DNA from: Phytophthora colocasiae
Taxonomy: Eukaryota > Oomycota > Peronosporomycetes > Peronosporales > Peronosporaceae
Length of the DNA stretch: 64,000 nt
Assembly (NCBI GenBank): GCA_018806915.1
Contig: JAGKQI010000022.1
Span: 434,001-498,000, forward strand
Reading direction: 5' to 3'
Shown: piece after piece, positions 9,481-20,392 of the stretch
Numbering within the stretch: position 1 is the first letter of the stretch
Layout of the letters: the number at the start of each line of letters is the position of its first letter
Program-made: the position numbers and the translations under genes
The notes under the pieces: model-generated
The model's input: only the letters and a program-made list of their open reading frames with translations
The model's database searches: none
What the model was told of the DNA's origin: nothing

Positions 9481-12400
9481 GACGCTCTTCGGCTAGGCGA
9501 AGACGTCGTAAGGCCCTTCGGGCGAGACGCTCTGCGTCTGAGTCATCCGTGACGTCAAGTGCCGACGCACCGGAGGGCTGTGGGCAGCCATACACTCTGG
9601 TTGATGGAGTGGGCGGTAGTGCCGAAGGCAGTGTCCTGCTGGACGACTTGCCAAGTGTTGACAAGCTCCTTGAGCTAGAGGAGATGTCCTTCGCCGACTT
9701 TGGCGATGCCTTGAAGGCTAGCGAACTAGCCGAGGTGGTCATCGTTCGACCTGAAGAGGAGTTAAAATCATCGTCCCTCGTTGACGAGTCCGTCTTGGCC
9801 GAAGTCAAGAAGGCGTTGAACGCCAGAAGTGGATCGGAGATCCTCAAGAATCCCTTGGATCCCTTCTACTCCTTGTTGAAGGTATATGGAGACGTTGTCT
9901 CGAAAAAACCACCGAGTGGCCTGCCTCCCGACCGAGGCGTTCGTCACGAGATCGACTTAGTTCCCGGAACTAAATACTGCGTGACCCGGCAGTGGCCTCT
10001 TCCTAAAGAGCAATGCGACGTCATTGACGCCTTCTTCCGTGCGAAGCACGCGGCGGGTCTCGTGCGCGAGAGCAAGTCTCCGCACTCCGCGCCAACGTTC
10101 TGTGTCAGAAAGCCGAATGGCAAGTGGCGTATCGTTCACGCTTTTAACAAGCTCAACGCTGCCACGATTCCGGCGCAGACGCCGATTCCTAGGAAGGATG
10201 TTCTTCAGAACAACATGGTGGGTTGCACCATGTACAGTGCGCTCGACTTAGTCGATGGCTACTATCAGCTGCTCATGCGAGCCAGTGATATTCCGCTTAC
10301 AGCGGTGAGCACCCCGAGCGGTATGCTCTGGGAGTGGCTCGTCATGCCCCAAGGGCTCTCGAACGCGCCTGCGACGTTTAATCGTCTAGTGACGCAGCTG
10401 TTCAGGCCCCTGCGGGCATTCGCACAGACGTACTTTGACGACGTGTTCGTCCACATTCAGGCCGAACACGGCAAGACTGACGTCGAGGTACACGTGGAAC
10501 ACGTGAGAGCTGTGCTCGAGTGCATGCGCACCAACAAGTTGTACGCCAACGCAGACAAGTGCGTCTTTGGCGCGGAAGAAATCCCCTTCCTAGGGTGCTT
10601 CATTGGGAAGCATGGCCTTCGTGCTGATCCAGCAAAGGTCAAGGCCATTGTGGATTGGCCGGTTCCCTTGAACTAGAAGGACTTGCGTAAGTGGCTAGCT
10701 TGGCCAACTACTTGCACAAGTATAGCGAGAACTACGCTGAGTTGGCTCGGCCACTGACGGATCTCCTTAAGAAGGATGCCGAATGGGTATGGCGTGCCGA
10801 GCACGAGAATGCGTTCACTTGTATCAAGGATAGCCTGCTTCAGGCACCGATACTGGCGTTTCCAGACCCCGCTCGTCCGTTTATCGTCGTCTGTGACGCC
10901 TCGGACTTTGCCATCGGCAGTGCTTTGCTACAAGCGGACGCCGAAGGGCGCGAACGCGTCATTGCGTTTGAGTCTCGGCAGCTCAAGGCTGCTGAGAAGA
11001 ACTATCCAGTTCATGACAAGGAGCTACTTGCGATGAAGTACGCTCTCGTCAAATTCAGGGTTCACCTGCTCGGCTCCAAGCCGTTTGTGATCTACACGGA
11101 TCATGCGTCACTACGCACAGCGACGCAGTCGCCTCACCTCTCGCAGAGGATGGCCCGATGGCTCTCCTTCTTTGCGGAGTATAACTTCGAGGTGAAGTAC
11201 AAGCCTGGAAGGCAGAACGTCCTCGCTGACGCGCTATCACGTCGCCCGGACTATGAGTTATCTCATGTCACCTCGGTGACGTCGTCCGTGACGGACATGG
11301 TTCGAGCAGCGTACGCTCAGGACGACTCTTGTGTCGCGCTGCTTCAAGCTCTAGGGAGCGATGAGTTTAAGGACTCAACGGTGACTCTATCACGACGCCT
11401 AAAGGCGAGACTCCAACGCTATAGCCTGGAAGGCGGTCTGCTGTACTACAGCACGGGTCAGGATGACCCACCACGTGTGGTGGTTCCTCACGATGAGGAC
11501 CTGAAGTATCGTATCCTCTATGAGGCCCACGACACGCCCACAAGCGGCCACCTCGGTCGCGAGAAGACCTACGGTTTGGTGAGCTCCATGTACTGGTGGC
11601 CGAAGATGTACAAGTGGGTCAGCACATATGTGCACACGTGCGAGACGTGTCAGCGGGTTAAACCCTCGCCGCATGCGGCTGCGCCTTTGGCGAGCTTGCC
11701 TGTACGCTCTGGGTGTTGGCAGTCCATAAGTATGGACTTTGTGTTTGGCCTGCCGAAGGACTCGGCCGGCAACACGGGCGTGGTGGTCTTTGTTGACCGT
11801 CTGAGCAAGATGACTCACCTAGCGGCTGTGCCGGACACCGTCGATGGCGCTGGTACAGCGACGATCTTCATCGATCGGGTCTTCCGCCAGCATGGGCTGC
11901 CTGAGACCATTGTCTCGGATCGAGATCCCCGTTTCACGGGTCACTTCTGGACGTCCGTCTTCAAAGTGCTTGGCACTCGACTGGACATGTCCACGGCGGA
12001 TCATCCGCAGACCGACGGTCAGACCGAACGCGTGAACCGCGTTCTGGAGGACATCCTCCGCAGCGTATGCGCTGAAACGCCGAAGCGTTGGAGCGCTATG
12101 CTCCCTCTCGTTGAGTTCTCAATGAACAACGCGGTGCATGCCTCGACAGGCTTCACCCCGTTCTACGTGAACGGCCTTGCGCATCCGCGCGTCCCGCTCA
12201 CTCCGCCACGCGGTAGCCTTGGGCTTGGTGGGGGAGAGGCTGTGCCGTCGCTCGACTCCGAGCTTGCTGATGTCAGCCCCCTTGCTGTTCGCAAGCAAGT
12301 CGATGACTTCCTCTCGATGAGGCTTAGCGTCTTACGCCGTGTGCGTGACGCAATGGCTGAAAGCCAAGATGTTCAAAAGGAACAAGCTGATGCCAAAGGC

Positions 12401-12608
12401 AGAAGCAACATGTGGGAGTTCAAGGTCGGTGACCACGTTTTATTAAACGCTAAGAACCTACCTACACATGCAGTGTCGAGTGTCTTTAAGACGAAATTGC
12501 GTCCGCGCTTCATCGGACCGTTTACGGTCGTGGCCAAGAAGGGCCTGGCATACACGCTTGACTTGCCAAAGCGGATGCGAACACATCCTGTGTTCTACGT
12601 CGGCTTGC

Positions 12609-14620
12609 TTAAGCCATATCGGGACCCCGCGGGGGTGAGCGCGGAGGCGCTGGCACCGACGACACGTGCCCAGGCTGCGTCATCTGCAGCAGCAACGTCA
12701 CGTGACCTCGCAACTCAGCGAGCTGAAGCTCCTGCTGGTGCAGGCGAGCAGTCAGGGACTGAGGACCTTCGAGCCAAGCCATCCGGCTTTCAATCTCCTC
12801 CATGTCATGAGCGAGACGGGCATGCGAATGCCAAACGCTCTCCAGGTTCCCCTGAAGAGACTGAGTCTGACTCTGGAGAGTACCGATCGAGTGATCGAGT
12901 TGATACCAAGCGCGCCGCGACAAATAGCGCTCATCACACTCGTCGAGTATTGCGTTCCGCAGCGAATCGGCCTCCTCCGCCGTTGCTCGATGAGCAGGGG
13001 ACTCCCCACTACCACGTGGAGCGCCTGATGGCGCGGCGTCGCTACCGTAGTCAAAACCAGTATCTGGTGAAGTGGCGTGGATATCCTCATTCCCAAAACT
13101 CGTGGGAGTTTGAAGGGCCCCTGAGGCAGGACTGCCCTGACGTCGTGGACGCTTTTGATCGCGAAGATCGGGGGCGCCCGAAGGGCTCGAGGTCGACCAC
13201 TCGGTCGACACCCGCTTCTCACCACTAGTGTGAGAAGCTGACGGACTAGCAGCCGAGCTCAGGCTCTGGTCCGTGGCTGGCACAGCCAGCGAGTCTCCCT
13301 CGGAGACTGAAGGAGCATCCTGCGAAGCAGGGATAGTGGCCTGAGATGCGGGAGCCACTGCCGTCGTGTGACGAGGAAAGCGGCCGGGCCGCACGCGTAT
13401 CTTCGCGTACTGGAAGAGAAGACCTCGGGCGAGGCGGACGTCCACCTCGGCGCAGCTCTCCATGAGCCGGTCAAACGACGCGAGCTTCCGTGAAGCCTCG
13501 GCCCAGGTGGCCACATGGACCATGTAGTCCCGGGTGGTCTCTCCGGTTTGGAGCAGGAGTGGATAAGTCCTCATCTGAGGCACAGACTCCCGTCGTCGTT
13601 GCTTATCTCAGCGTTGCCGATACTCGGCGAGTGTGCACACCTGCGGGGTCAGGAAACGCTCATGGAGCCCCTGTCGCTGCTGAGTCTCAGCCACCGTACG
13701 TGGAGGATCGCCTATGCGTAACCATGCAGGTTTGGCTGCGCCATCAACTGCTTCACCTGCTCGGCAGGGTCGCGAGGCTCGAAGCCGTAGTCGCGCCGCG
13801 ACGAAGTCCCCACGATGTCCCGTTGGACCGGTCGACGTGACTCTGGAGCACCGCTCATGGAAGCCTCCTGTGCCTCATCCAGAGGGTTGGTGATCGCGTC
13901 TTCGACTCCCTTGAGTGACTTTGGCTCATCGCGAGCAGGAAGTGGTGGTGCGTTGCGCAACGCGTTGAGCACAAGGCTCGAAGGCCCCTCCGGGAACGGA
14001 TTGGGCTGCCGCAGCTGCCGAGGAATTGAGTACCGACGCGGATCGCGTGGAGAGCGCAGCTCAGATCGGGTCGTCCGAGGGCTCGCAGGAGCAGGAGACG
14101 CATGGGCATCGCCCTGTTCGGACTCCTCGTAGTCTACTTCGACCTCGCCTTCCTCTGTAGGAGAGCGACGTGGGTCGCGCGTCGGCGACGCTGTCGTGTA
14201 CTCGAAGGGTGAGCCACCGCTACCACTTGACGTCGGGCTGGCCTTGAACATCGCTCCGTAGCGAAGGCGAGACGCCGCGAAATACTCCGAAACGGAGAGC
14301 GTGAGAGGAGCCGAGGGCTCAGACCGGAAAGCGCTGAGGCGCTGGGGCGTAGACGCCTGGTCACGGGACACCTCAGGAGCGGTTGGCTCGCTGGGGAGAA
14401 TTGGAGAATGTGCTCGTTGAGCCAGCGCGCCCGCGCACTCTCGTTGAGAGATTTCTTTGATCGGAAAGTTGCCGGTGACAGGCCTTGACAAGGCAGTTAT
14501 GTCTACAGTTGTAGATACTCCGTATCCACGGTTTGGTGGGGGAGGGTGTAACAGGGTTACACGGCGCTGCGCGCCTTGGCTACAATAGGTGTGGTATACA
14601 CCATTCAGGTCACAAGTCAC
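12609..14620 (-). pseudogene. Antisense gene of A1, overlapping the pol 3' end
   Basis: Runs opposite to pol from near the 3' LTR. The first frame (14620-13712; first ATG inside the LTR, so the true start is uncertain) has LSVSEYFAASRLRYGAMF, then an acidic EEGEVEVDYEE stretch and Ser/Pro/Arg-rich sequence. A middle piece (about 13700-13600) is open in a second frame (ETQQRQGLHERFLTPQ). A third frame (13583-12609) continues into the pol gene, where the strand opposite the integrase-chromodomain linker encodes a good heptad region (LQSQTQSLQGNLESVW, LAHDMEEIESRM, LHQQELQLAELRGHV). Similar in place and motifs to the GypB antisense gene. Two frame changes suggest decay. Function unknown. Confidence 0.6.
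14534..14546 (+). other. A1 polypurine tract
   Basis: TGGTGGGGGAGGG directly before the 3' LTR. A2 copies have TGGTGGGGGAGAG at the same place. Confidence 0.75.
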
Positions 14621-14958
14621 AGATCCGTGTACGACACATAGTGTTTCTCACACGTCACATATGTAGCCAGTTGCTGTCTGTTAGCTCAGAGCCACACATT
14701 GCATTTGATTAGGATTTAGTATGTTAGATACTAAATCCGTTATATTCAGGATTAGGGCAATAAAATAAATAAAAATCAGTTTGCATTTTACATAATTAGT
14801 GTTAGTTCCTTTATTATAGGGACACTGATTGTGAGAGTCCCGTATTTAGTGGACTACTTGGTTCTTGTATAGAACCGAAGGCTAGTGCCTTGCAAGCAGG
14901 ACTCTACGAGTCAACCAAACTTCCTCTGTGCCGTGCACACCTACGCAGCCCCGCTGCA
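14547..14958 (+). repeat. A1 3' LTR
   Basis: 412 bp, one visible difference from 7143-7554 (TGTAACAGGG against TGTAACGGGG). Right flank TTCGC is GypC coding sequence. Confidence 0.9.
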
Positions 14959-15732
14959 TTCGCTATTAACACGGCTCACGATCGGGTTCGGGGAGATACC
15001 CCTCATTACCTGGTACATGGATGGGATCCGAGATCGACGTTGGAGGCAACGATCCCGATCGGATCGACCAGACGCCACGATCGCGATCCAAGACGGTGGA
15101 GGTATCGGGTTCAGAGATACTACCAGCAGTCGCGAGAGCAGGTCAACGCTAGACTACGAGAGGCGATTGCAGATCGAGCCGATCGGCACAATGAGGATGT
15201 CGATCCGCATCAGATCGAAGCTGGATCACGAGTTTGGCTATACCTAGATCGTGTGAAGGAAGGGTATGCACGTAAACTCGCTCACCTTTGGCACGGCCCG
15301 TTCCGTGTTGCAGAGAAGCTCAACGAATTCACGATCAAGCTGGAGATCGCGGGATCTGATTACCATATCTTTCCAGTGGTCCATGTTTCTAAGCTAAAGC
15401 TGGTGCGGAATTTTCCGGATCGACCGCGGGTCGAGTTGACTGTGGATGAAGCAGATCGGCTAGATTTCGCTGAGATCCTCCTTCCGGAGGACAGTTGGGT
15501 CCCAGAACTGGATGCCGACGAGTACGAGGTCGAACGGATCTCGGACATGCGAAGTGGGAAACGGACTCGCTACGGCCGGATCTATCGTGAATTCCTGGTG
15601 CACTGGGTCGATGATGAGCCGACTTGGGTCGATGAAGCTGATCTTAACTGTGGAGCCATATTGAGCGCGTTCCTACGTGATCAAGCTAACCGAAATCGGT
15701 TTGGCGTGATGCAGTCGCACGAAGAGGTGTAG
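14959..15732 (+). pseudogene. pol: GypC Pol C-terminus: integrase end and chromodomain
   Basis: Open frame of about 258 codons with no start of its own; in-frame codons upstream lie in the A1 LTR by chance. It begins inside integrase after the catalytic core (FAINTAHDRVRGDTPHYLVHGWDP), continues through the C-terminal SH3-like region (GSRVWLYLDRVKEGYARKLAHLW, WHGPFRVAEKL) and ends in a chromodomain (YEVERISDMRSG...FLVHWVDDEPTWVDEADL). Stop TAG at 15730-15732. It marks the sense strand of the element whose antisense gene follows. Diverged from GypA and GypB. Confidence 0.85.
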
Positions 15733-16107
15733 ACGCGAAGAGGGCGATGTGACCGGGTCACAACGCCGAGATCGCGGATGCAGATCTGGATGTCTATCTG
15801 GATCGGATGTGGAGGTTTTATAGTTTTCGTGGAGATTTTATATTTTTCTTGTATATGCATGTGAAACCGGAGTGATTGGATGGAAGGTGTGGAGATTTCG
15901 AAGACGTTAAATGGGGATCGAAACTGTGGAGCAAGTAAAGAGAAGAACGCTGATCTCGGAAGTTGGGAAAATTACGTGGGACTTAATGGAGGTTAAGCTG
16001 GAGTCGTAATAGCGCGGTGAGGTACCGAATCGTGATGAAGGACATGTAGGCATGCTGATCGACTCCAGGTTCGGCTGATCACCTCCGGACTGGCCGAGAT
16101 CGCGAGA
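15733..16107. other. Non-coding spacer between GypC pol and its antisense gene
   Basis: 375 bp separating the convergent pol and antisense reading frames. No convincing frame on either strand. It has an AT-rich stretch at 15815-15860 (TTTTATAGTTTT...ATATTTTTCTTG) that could hold termination or polyadenylation signals for both strands. Confidence 0.5.
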
Positions 16108-17388
16108 TCAGGGAGTCCCAGGAGGTGTAGGTGGAGCAGGCGGGTTAAACTTGTTTTCGAGCCGTGGGATCTGCCGAGACGGGTGATCTGCCGGCCGATC
16201 GCGGTAATGGTTGCGCCAAAGGTCCTCTTGATCGCATTCTGCCAACGCTGAGACCAGATCGGCGGGCTCCGGTCGGTTCAGAGTCGGCTGGGCCAGGTTG
16301 GCCATCCGGGAGACCGATCCGGGGTACCAGTGTACCCGATCACGGATAGTGGGGAAGTGCAGGAAGTAGGGATCGAGCAGAAGATCGATGTCCGCCCACA
16401 TCGCACGCATCATGGGCAGGAATCGCTCCAACAGTTGCCGCCAACGTTCTCCGGTGCGGCTACGCCGTTGCCGACGTTCGAGGTAATACCGATGAAGATA
16501 AGGATCGGCCTCATACATCGCCTTCGTGATCTCGAGATAATGGGTCGATTCCCAGTAGGCCTGTAGATGATCTGACTCGTAGGTGGCATAAGCGTCCGCG
16601 ATCTGCCCCAGCGGAGTTCCAGCACGACGATGTAGATCGAGATCAAAGGTGAGGGGGGCCGGCCGGTTGCGGAGCACCTCCCAGGGTCGGGTGGCGAGTA
16701 GGGCCCGCACGTTGGGTCCGGTGATCAGGTGGGTCAACCAACCGATCCCGGCTCGGGGAGGTCGGTTAGCCGGAGATCTCGCTGGGTAGAGAAATCCGGG
16801 AGGTAGCAGCAACCTTTTGGCCAGGGTAGAAAGGATCATACCGACGATTGCCAAGGTACCAACGAAGACCAGATCCCAAGGGAAGACGTCACCGGCCGCG
16901 AACTGCCGAACGTTCGCATACCCGGGAATGGACGAGCAGATCGCGAACAGAGGAGGGTGCAGCTGGGGGCGCGGCGAGCCGCCGGGAGAGCCGCCACCCG
17001 GAGATCCCCCACCGGGGGGGCCCCCGCCAGCCGGGCTACCCCTCGGGGATCCCTGAGGAGAGGTGATCGGAGTCTGTGGAGAACCACCCCCCGGAGGTGT
17101 CGGCTGCGCCGGAGGCGTCTGAGGAGCCCCCCCCCCCTTTGATCACTGGATGCCGGAGGAGGAGGCGTCTGAGGAGCGGGGCCCCCTTGATCGCCGGATG
17201 CCGGAGGAGGATTTCCATGCCGGCGGTGCCACAACAGCGATCGGAGTATCATAGTCCGAAGAGCGTCGTCGGATCCAGCGCCAGAATCCTCTTCGTCATC
17301 GTCATGCTCCGGATCGGGTTTGCGTCTGGACCGATCCGAGCCACCCTTCTTCGGGGGAGGTGCTTCTACGGTCACTTGCGAGATGGCC
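16108..17388 (-). pseudogene. GypC antisense gene, distal (C-terminal) half
   Basis: Continues the gene that starts at 33973; the OUTER element separates the halves. From 17388 leftwards: acidic/basic sequence (PPPKKGGSDRSRRKPDPEHDD), Pro-rich segment, a break at a run of about 10 C (17127 on), then Gly/Pro repeats (GGGSPGGGSPGG), a hydrophobic stretch (DLVFVGTLAIVGMILSTLA, about 16815-16880) that could span a membrane, and a charged helical domain of about 220 residues (ADAYATYESDHLQAYW, EADPYLHRYYLERRQRR) ending at 16108. Frames on both sides of the OUTER insertion rejoin in phase once the element and one target copy are removed. Not recognised; function unknown. Confidence 0.65.
17384..17388. 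repeat. Target-site duplication of OUTER (TGGCC), left
   Basis: TGGCC at 17384-17388 and again at 32620-32624 flank the OUTER A2 element exactly. Confidence 0.9.
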
Positions 17389-17810
17389 TGCAGCGGGGCT
17401 GCGTAGGTGTGCACGGCACAGAGGAAGTTTAGTTGACTCGTAGAGTCCTGCTTGCAAGGCACTAGCCTTCGGTTCTATACAAGAACCAAGTAGTCCACTA
17501 AATACGGGACTCACAGAGTCAGTGTCCCTATAACAAAGGACTAACACTAACTATGTAAAAATGCAAACTGATTTTTATTGACTTTATTGCCCTAATCCTA
17601 AATGTAACGGATTTAGTATCTAACATACTAAATCCTAATCAAAATGCAACGTGAGGCTCTGAGGCCATCTACGTATCTACTCGTGTGTGCCACACCATTA
17701 TGTACCCACATAAATGTATCATGAGTGTCACACACTATTATGTACCCACATAAATGTATCCACGTGTGTCACACACCAACGAGAAACATTCGTGTAACAT
17801 CCCCGTTACA
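17389..17810 (-). repeat. OUTER 3' LTR
   Basis: 422-bp A2 LTR (minus strand TGTAACGGGGATGTTACACG...GCTGCA). The U3 carries two 40-nt direct repeats (ATTATGTACCCACATAAATG...). Polypurine tract CTTGGGGGAGAG lies immediately beside it. Confidence 0.92.
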
Positions 17811-18718
17811 CTCTCCCCCAAGATTCCGGATACCGTATCCGGAAAGTGTAAACACACGACGCGATTATCGGCCGATGGCCACGGCACCTTGCCTTGCGCG
17901 GACGGCGCTGTCTCTCGTGCGTGTTACACGCCTCCGTACGCGACGCCACTTGGTACACTTGGGCCCAATGCTTACCAAGCATAGGAGCCTACTGGCTCGA
18001 GTCAAGGGCTCTACGGGCATGGAAAGAAGGCCACAGGTGGCGTATCTATGATACTACTGGATCAGTGATCCACAGGGCAAGCCTTCCAAGCTACCAACGG
18101 TTCCACGAACCACACAGCAGTGGGGCCCACTCGCTTCACAGTTAATGTGACCCTCGGATGAGCACTGTGTGCAGGGCTTGATGCCCAAGTTGTCCTTGGA
18201 AGCAGGCGCAAGCGCCACTATGTGTCACAGACACTGTGTCTTGCAAATACACGTGCTCCAGCACAGTCGTAGACACGACAACGAGCACCAGACAGCTAAG
18301 CTGTCGCTCAGGAGAGAACTTACCTACCTCCTACTGCTATGCAGCATGCGGGGTCCAATGCATTGGCATCCCTGGCACCCACAGTGCCTCATGACATAGT
18401 CATACCCATTGAACGCTTCTAGCGTCAGGTGATCGGATAGAATCCGTTTCCATCACCACTTGTCGCTTAGACCGAACGTCATTAAGACGGTTGTTCATCA
18501 CGAACCATCTTCGCTTCATGATCGCGAAGCTCCGGGCCATAGGCCAGTGTTGTTAAAGGGTCATAGACCCTTGAAACACGCGCGCGAGGCGCATGTAGCT
18601 CTACTGCACTTGCGGTTTGAGCATTCGATGCCATGTCGACGGCACCAACGTGCTCGCTGCAAGTATTGCAGCTACGGGTCAGAGCCTGAGCTCAGCAACG
18701 ACCCTGTGGACCCCCACC
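17811..18718. other. A2 3' region, hairpin-rich, no sense gene
   Basis: About 900 bp between polypurine tract and pol stop. I find no sense-strand protein. Many short palindromes occur, for example TTCCGGATAC/GTATCCGGAA at 17824-17844 beside the polypurine tract and CCAATGCATTGG near 18355. A1 instead has its antisense gene here. On the plus strand a frame enters the pol tail (18460-19014; see 39054). Confidence 0.6.
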
Positions 18719-19048
18719 TTAGTGGGAGGTGCTTGGCACCCGGCGACTCCGTCGCACGCCCACCGGGCGGTCCGACACCGGGTGTGCCCGATCATACGCG
18801 TCAACGACGTCAGGGGCAATCCTGCCGTAGTGGCACCTCAAACTCCCACGAGTTCTGTGGTGAGGTAACCTCGCCACTTCACCAGATACTGGTTGTGACC
18901 TCGGCGACGACGCCGCGCCATCAGGCGATCCACGTGATAGTGAAGCTCACCTTGCTCATCGAGCAGAGCAGGAGGAGGACGAGCGGTCGATGGGTTCTCG
19001 CGCTGCGAGTGTAGACGCGCTGCATTGCTTGCAGACCCGCGTGGGCTC
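18719..19048 (-). pseudogene. pol: OUTER pol 3' end (chromodomain)
   Basis: C-terminal chromodomain (RGHNQYLVKWRGY) with a frame change soon after. The nominal stop is TAA at 18721-18719. The coding sequence resumes at 26627 beyond INNER. Confidence 0.8.
19044..19048. repeat. Target-site duplication of INNER (GGCTC), left
   Basis: GGCTC at 19044-19048 and 26627-26631. Uninterrupted copies (e.g. 20705, 39638) read straight through this site. Confidence 0.93.
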
Positions 19049-19469
19049 TGCAGCGGGGCTGCGTGGGTGTGCACGGCACAGAGGAAGTTTAGTTGACTCG
19101 TAGAGTCCTGCTTGCAAGGCACTAGCCTTCGGTTCTATACAAGAACCAAGTAGTCCACTAAATACGGGACTCACAGAGTCAGTGTCCCTATAACAAAGGA
19201 CTAACACTAACTATGTAAAATGCAAACTGATTTTTATTGACTTTATTGCCCTAATCCTAAATGTAACGGATTTAGTATCTAACATACTAAATCCTAATCA
19301 AAATGCAACGTGAGGCTCTGAGGCCATCTACGTATCTACTCGTGTGTGCCACACCATTATGTACCCACATAAATGTATCATGAGTGTCACACACTATTAT
19401 GTACCCACATAAATGTATCCACGTGTGTCACACACCAACGAGAAACATTCGTGTAACATCCCCGTTACA
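19049..19469 (-). repeat. INNER 3' LTR
   Basis: 421 bp; polypurine tract (minus strand TGGTGGGGGAGAG) follows at 19470-19482. Confidence 0.92.
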
Positions 19470-20392
19470 CTCTCCCCCACCAAGATTCCGGAGACCGTAT
19501 CCGGAAAGTGTAAACACACGACGCGATTATCGGCCGATGGCCACGGCACCTTGCCTTGCGCGGACGGCGCTGTCTCTCGTGCGTGTTACACGCCTCCGTA
19601 CGCGATGCCACTTGGTACACACTTGGGCCCAATGCTTACCAAGCATAGGAGCCTACTGGCTCGAGTCAAGGGGCTCTACGGGCATGGAAAGAAGGCCACA
19701 GGTGGCGTATCTGTGATACTACTGGATCAGTGATCCACAGGGCAAGCCTTCCAAGCTACCAACGGTTCCACGAACCACACAGCAGTGGGGCCCACTCGCT
19801 TCACAGTTAATGAGACCCTCGGATGAGCACTGTGTGCAGGGCTTGATGCCCAAGTTGTCCTTGGAAGCAGGCGCAAGCGCCACTATGTGTCACAGACACT
19901 GTGTCTTGTGAATACACGTGCTCAGCACAGTCGTAGACACGACAACGAGCACCAGACAGCTAAGCTGTCGCTCAGGAGGAGCTTACCTACCTCCTACTGC
20001 TATGCAGCATGCGGGGTCCAATGCATTGGCATCCCTGGCATCCACAGTGCCTCATGACATAGTCATACCCATTGATCGCTTCTAGCGTCAGGTGATCGGA
20101 TAGAATCCGTTTCCATCACCACTTGTCACTTATACAGAACGTCATTAAGACGGTTGTTCATCACGAACCATCTTCGCTTCATGATCGCGAAGCTCCGGGC
20201 CCATAGGCCAGTGTTGTTAAAGGGTCATAGACCCTTGAAACACGCGCGCGAGGCGCATGTAGCTCTACTGCACTTGCAGTTTGAGCATTCGATGCCATGT
20301 CGACGGCACCAACGTGCTCGCTGCAAGTATTGCAGCTACGGGTCAGAGCCTGAGCTCAGCAACGACCCTGTGAACTCCCACCTTAGTGGGAG
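19470..20392. other. A2 3' region of INNER
   Basis: Counterpart of 17811-18718 with the same palindromes (the first arm changed to TTCCGGAGACCGTATCCGG). No sense gene. The antisense frame 20154-20678 enters the pol tail. Confidence 0.55.

Larger units (their letters stand above)
8562..13228 (+). pseudogene. pol: A1 Pol, nonsense plus frameshift in RT
   Basis: Pol in the -1 frame relative to gag. Order: protease (LIDSGASGNYV near 8750; LGMAWLERHEPW), repeat-rich linker, RT with YFDD (10431-10442), RNase H (VCDASDFAIG, YTDHASLRT), integrase HHCC (GHLGREKTYG...CETCQRVK), catalytic Asp in SMDFVFGL, Asp in SDRDPRF, Glu in GQTERVNR, a variable linker, and a C-terminal chromodomain (YLVKWRGYPHSQNSWEF, about 13002-13165). 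A TAG at 10674-10676 replaces the CAG seen in other copies, and a 1-nt loss near 10693 changes frame. From 10691 the rest is open to 13228. About 1,550 codons in total. Confidence 0.92.
7143..14958 (+). mobile_element. Ty3/Gypsy element GypA subtype A1, near-complete
   Basis: 7.8-kb chromodomain-bearing Gypsy element: LTR 7143-7554, primer site, gag, frameshift signal, pol, an antisense gene, polypurine tract, LTR 14547-14958. Both LTRs are 412 bp and I see one difference (base 7: G against A), so insertion is very recent. It interrupts GypC integrase, but the flanks (TCTTC and TTCGC) do not form a target duplication and host sequence is missing. Pol carries a nonsense codon and a frameshift about 20 bp apart. 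Confidence 0.9.

Noticed and set aside
9113..9847. 244-codon minus-strand frame opposite the A1 protease-RT linker (also 29659 and 42675 in other copies)
   Set aside because: Low-complexity shadow of the repeat linker; it does not extend beyond pol and carries no motif.
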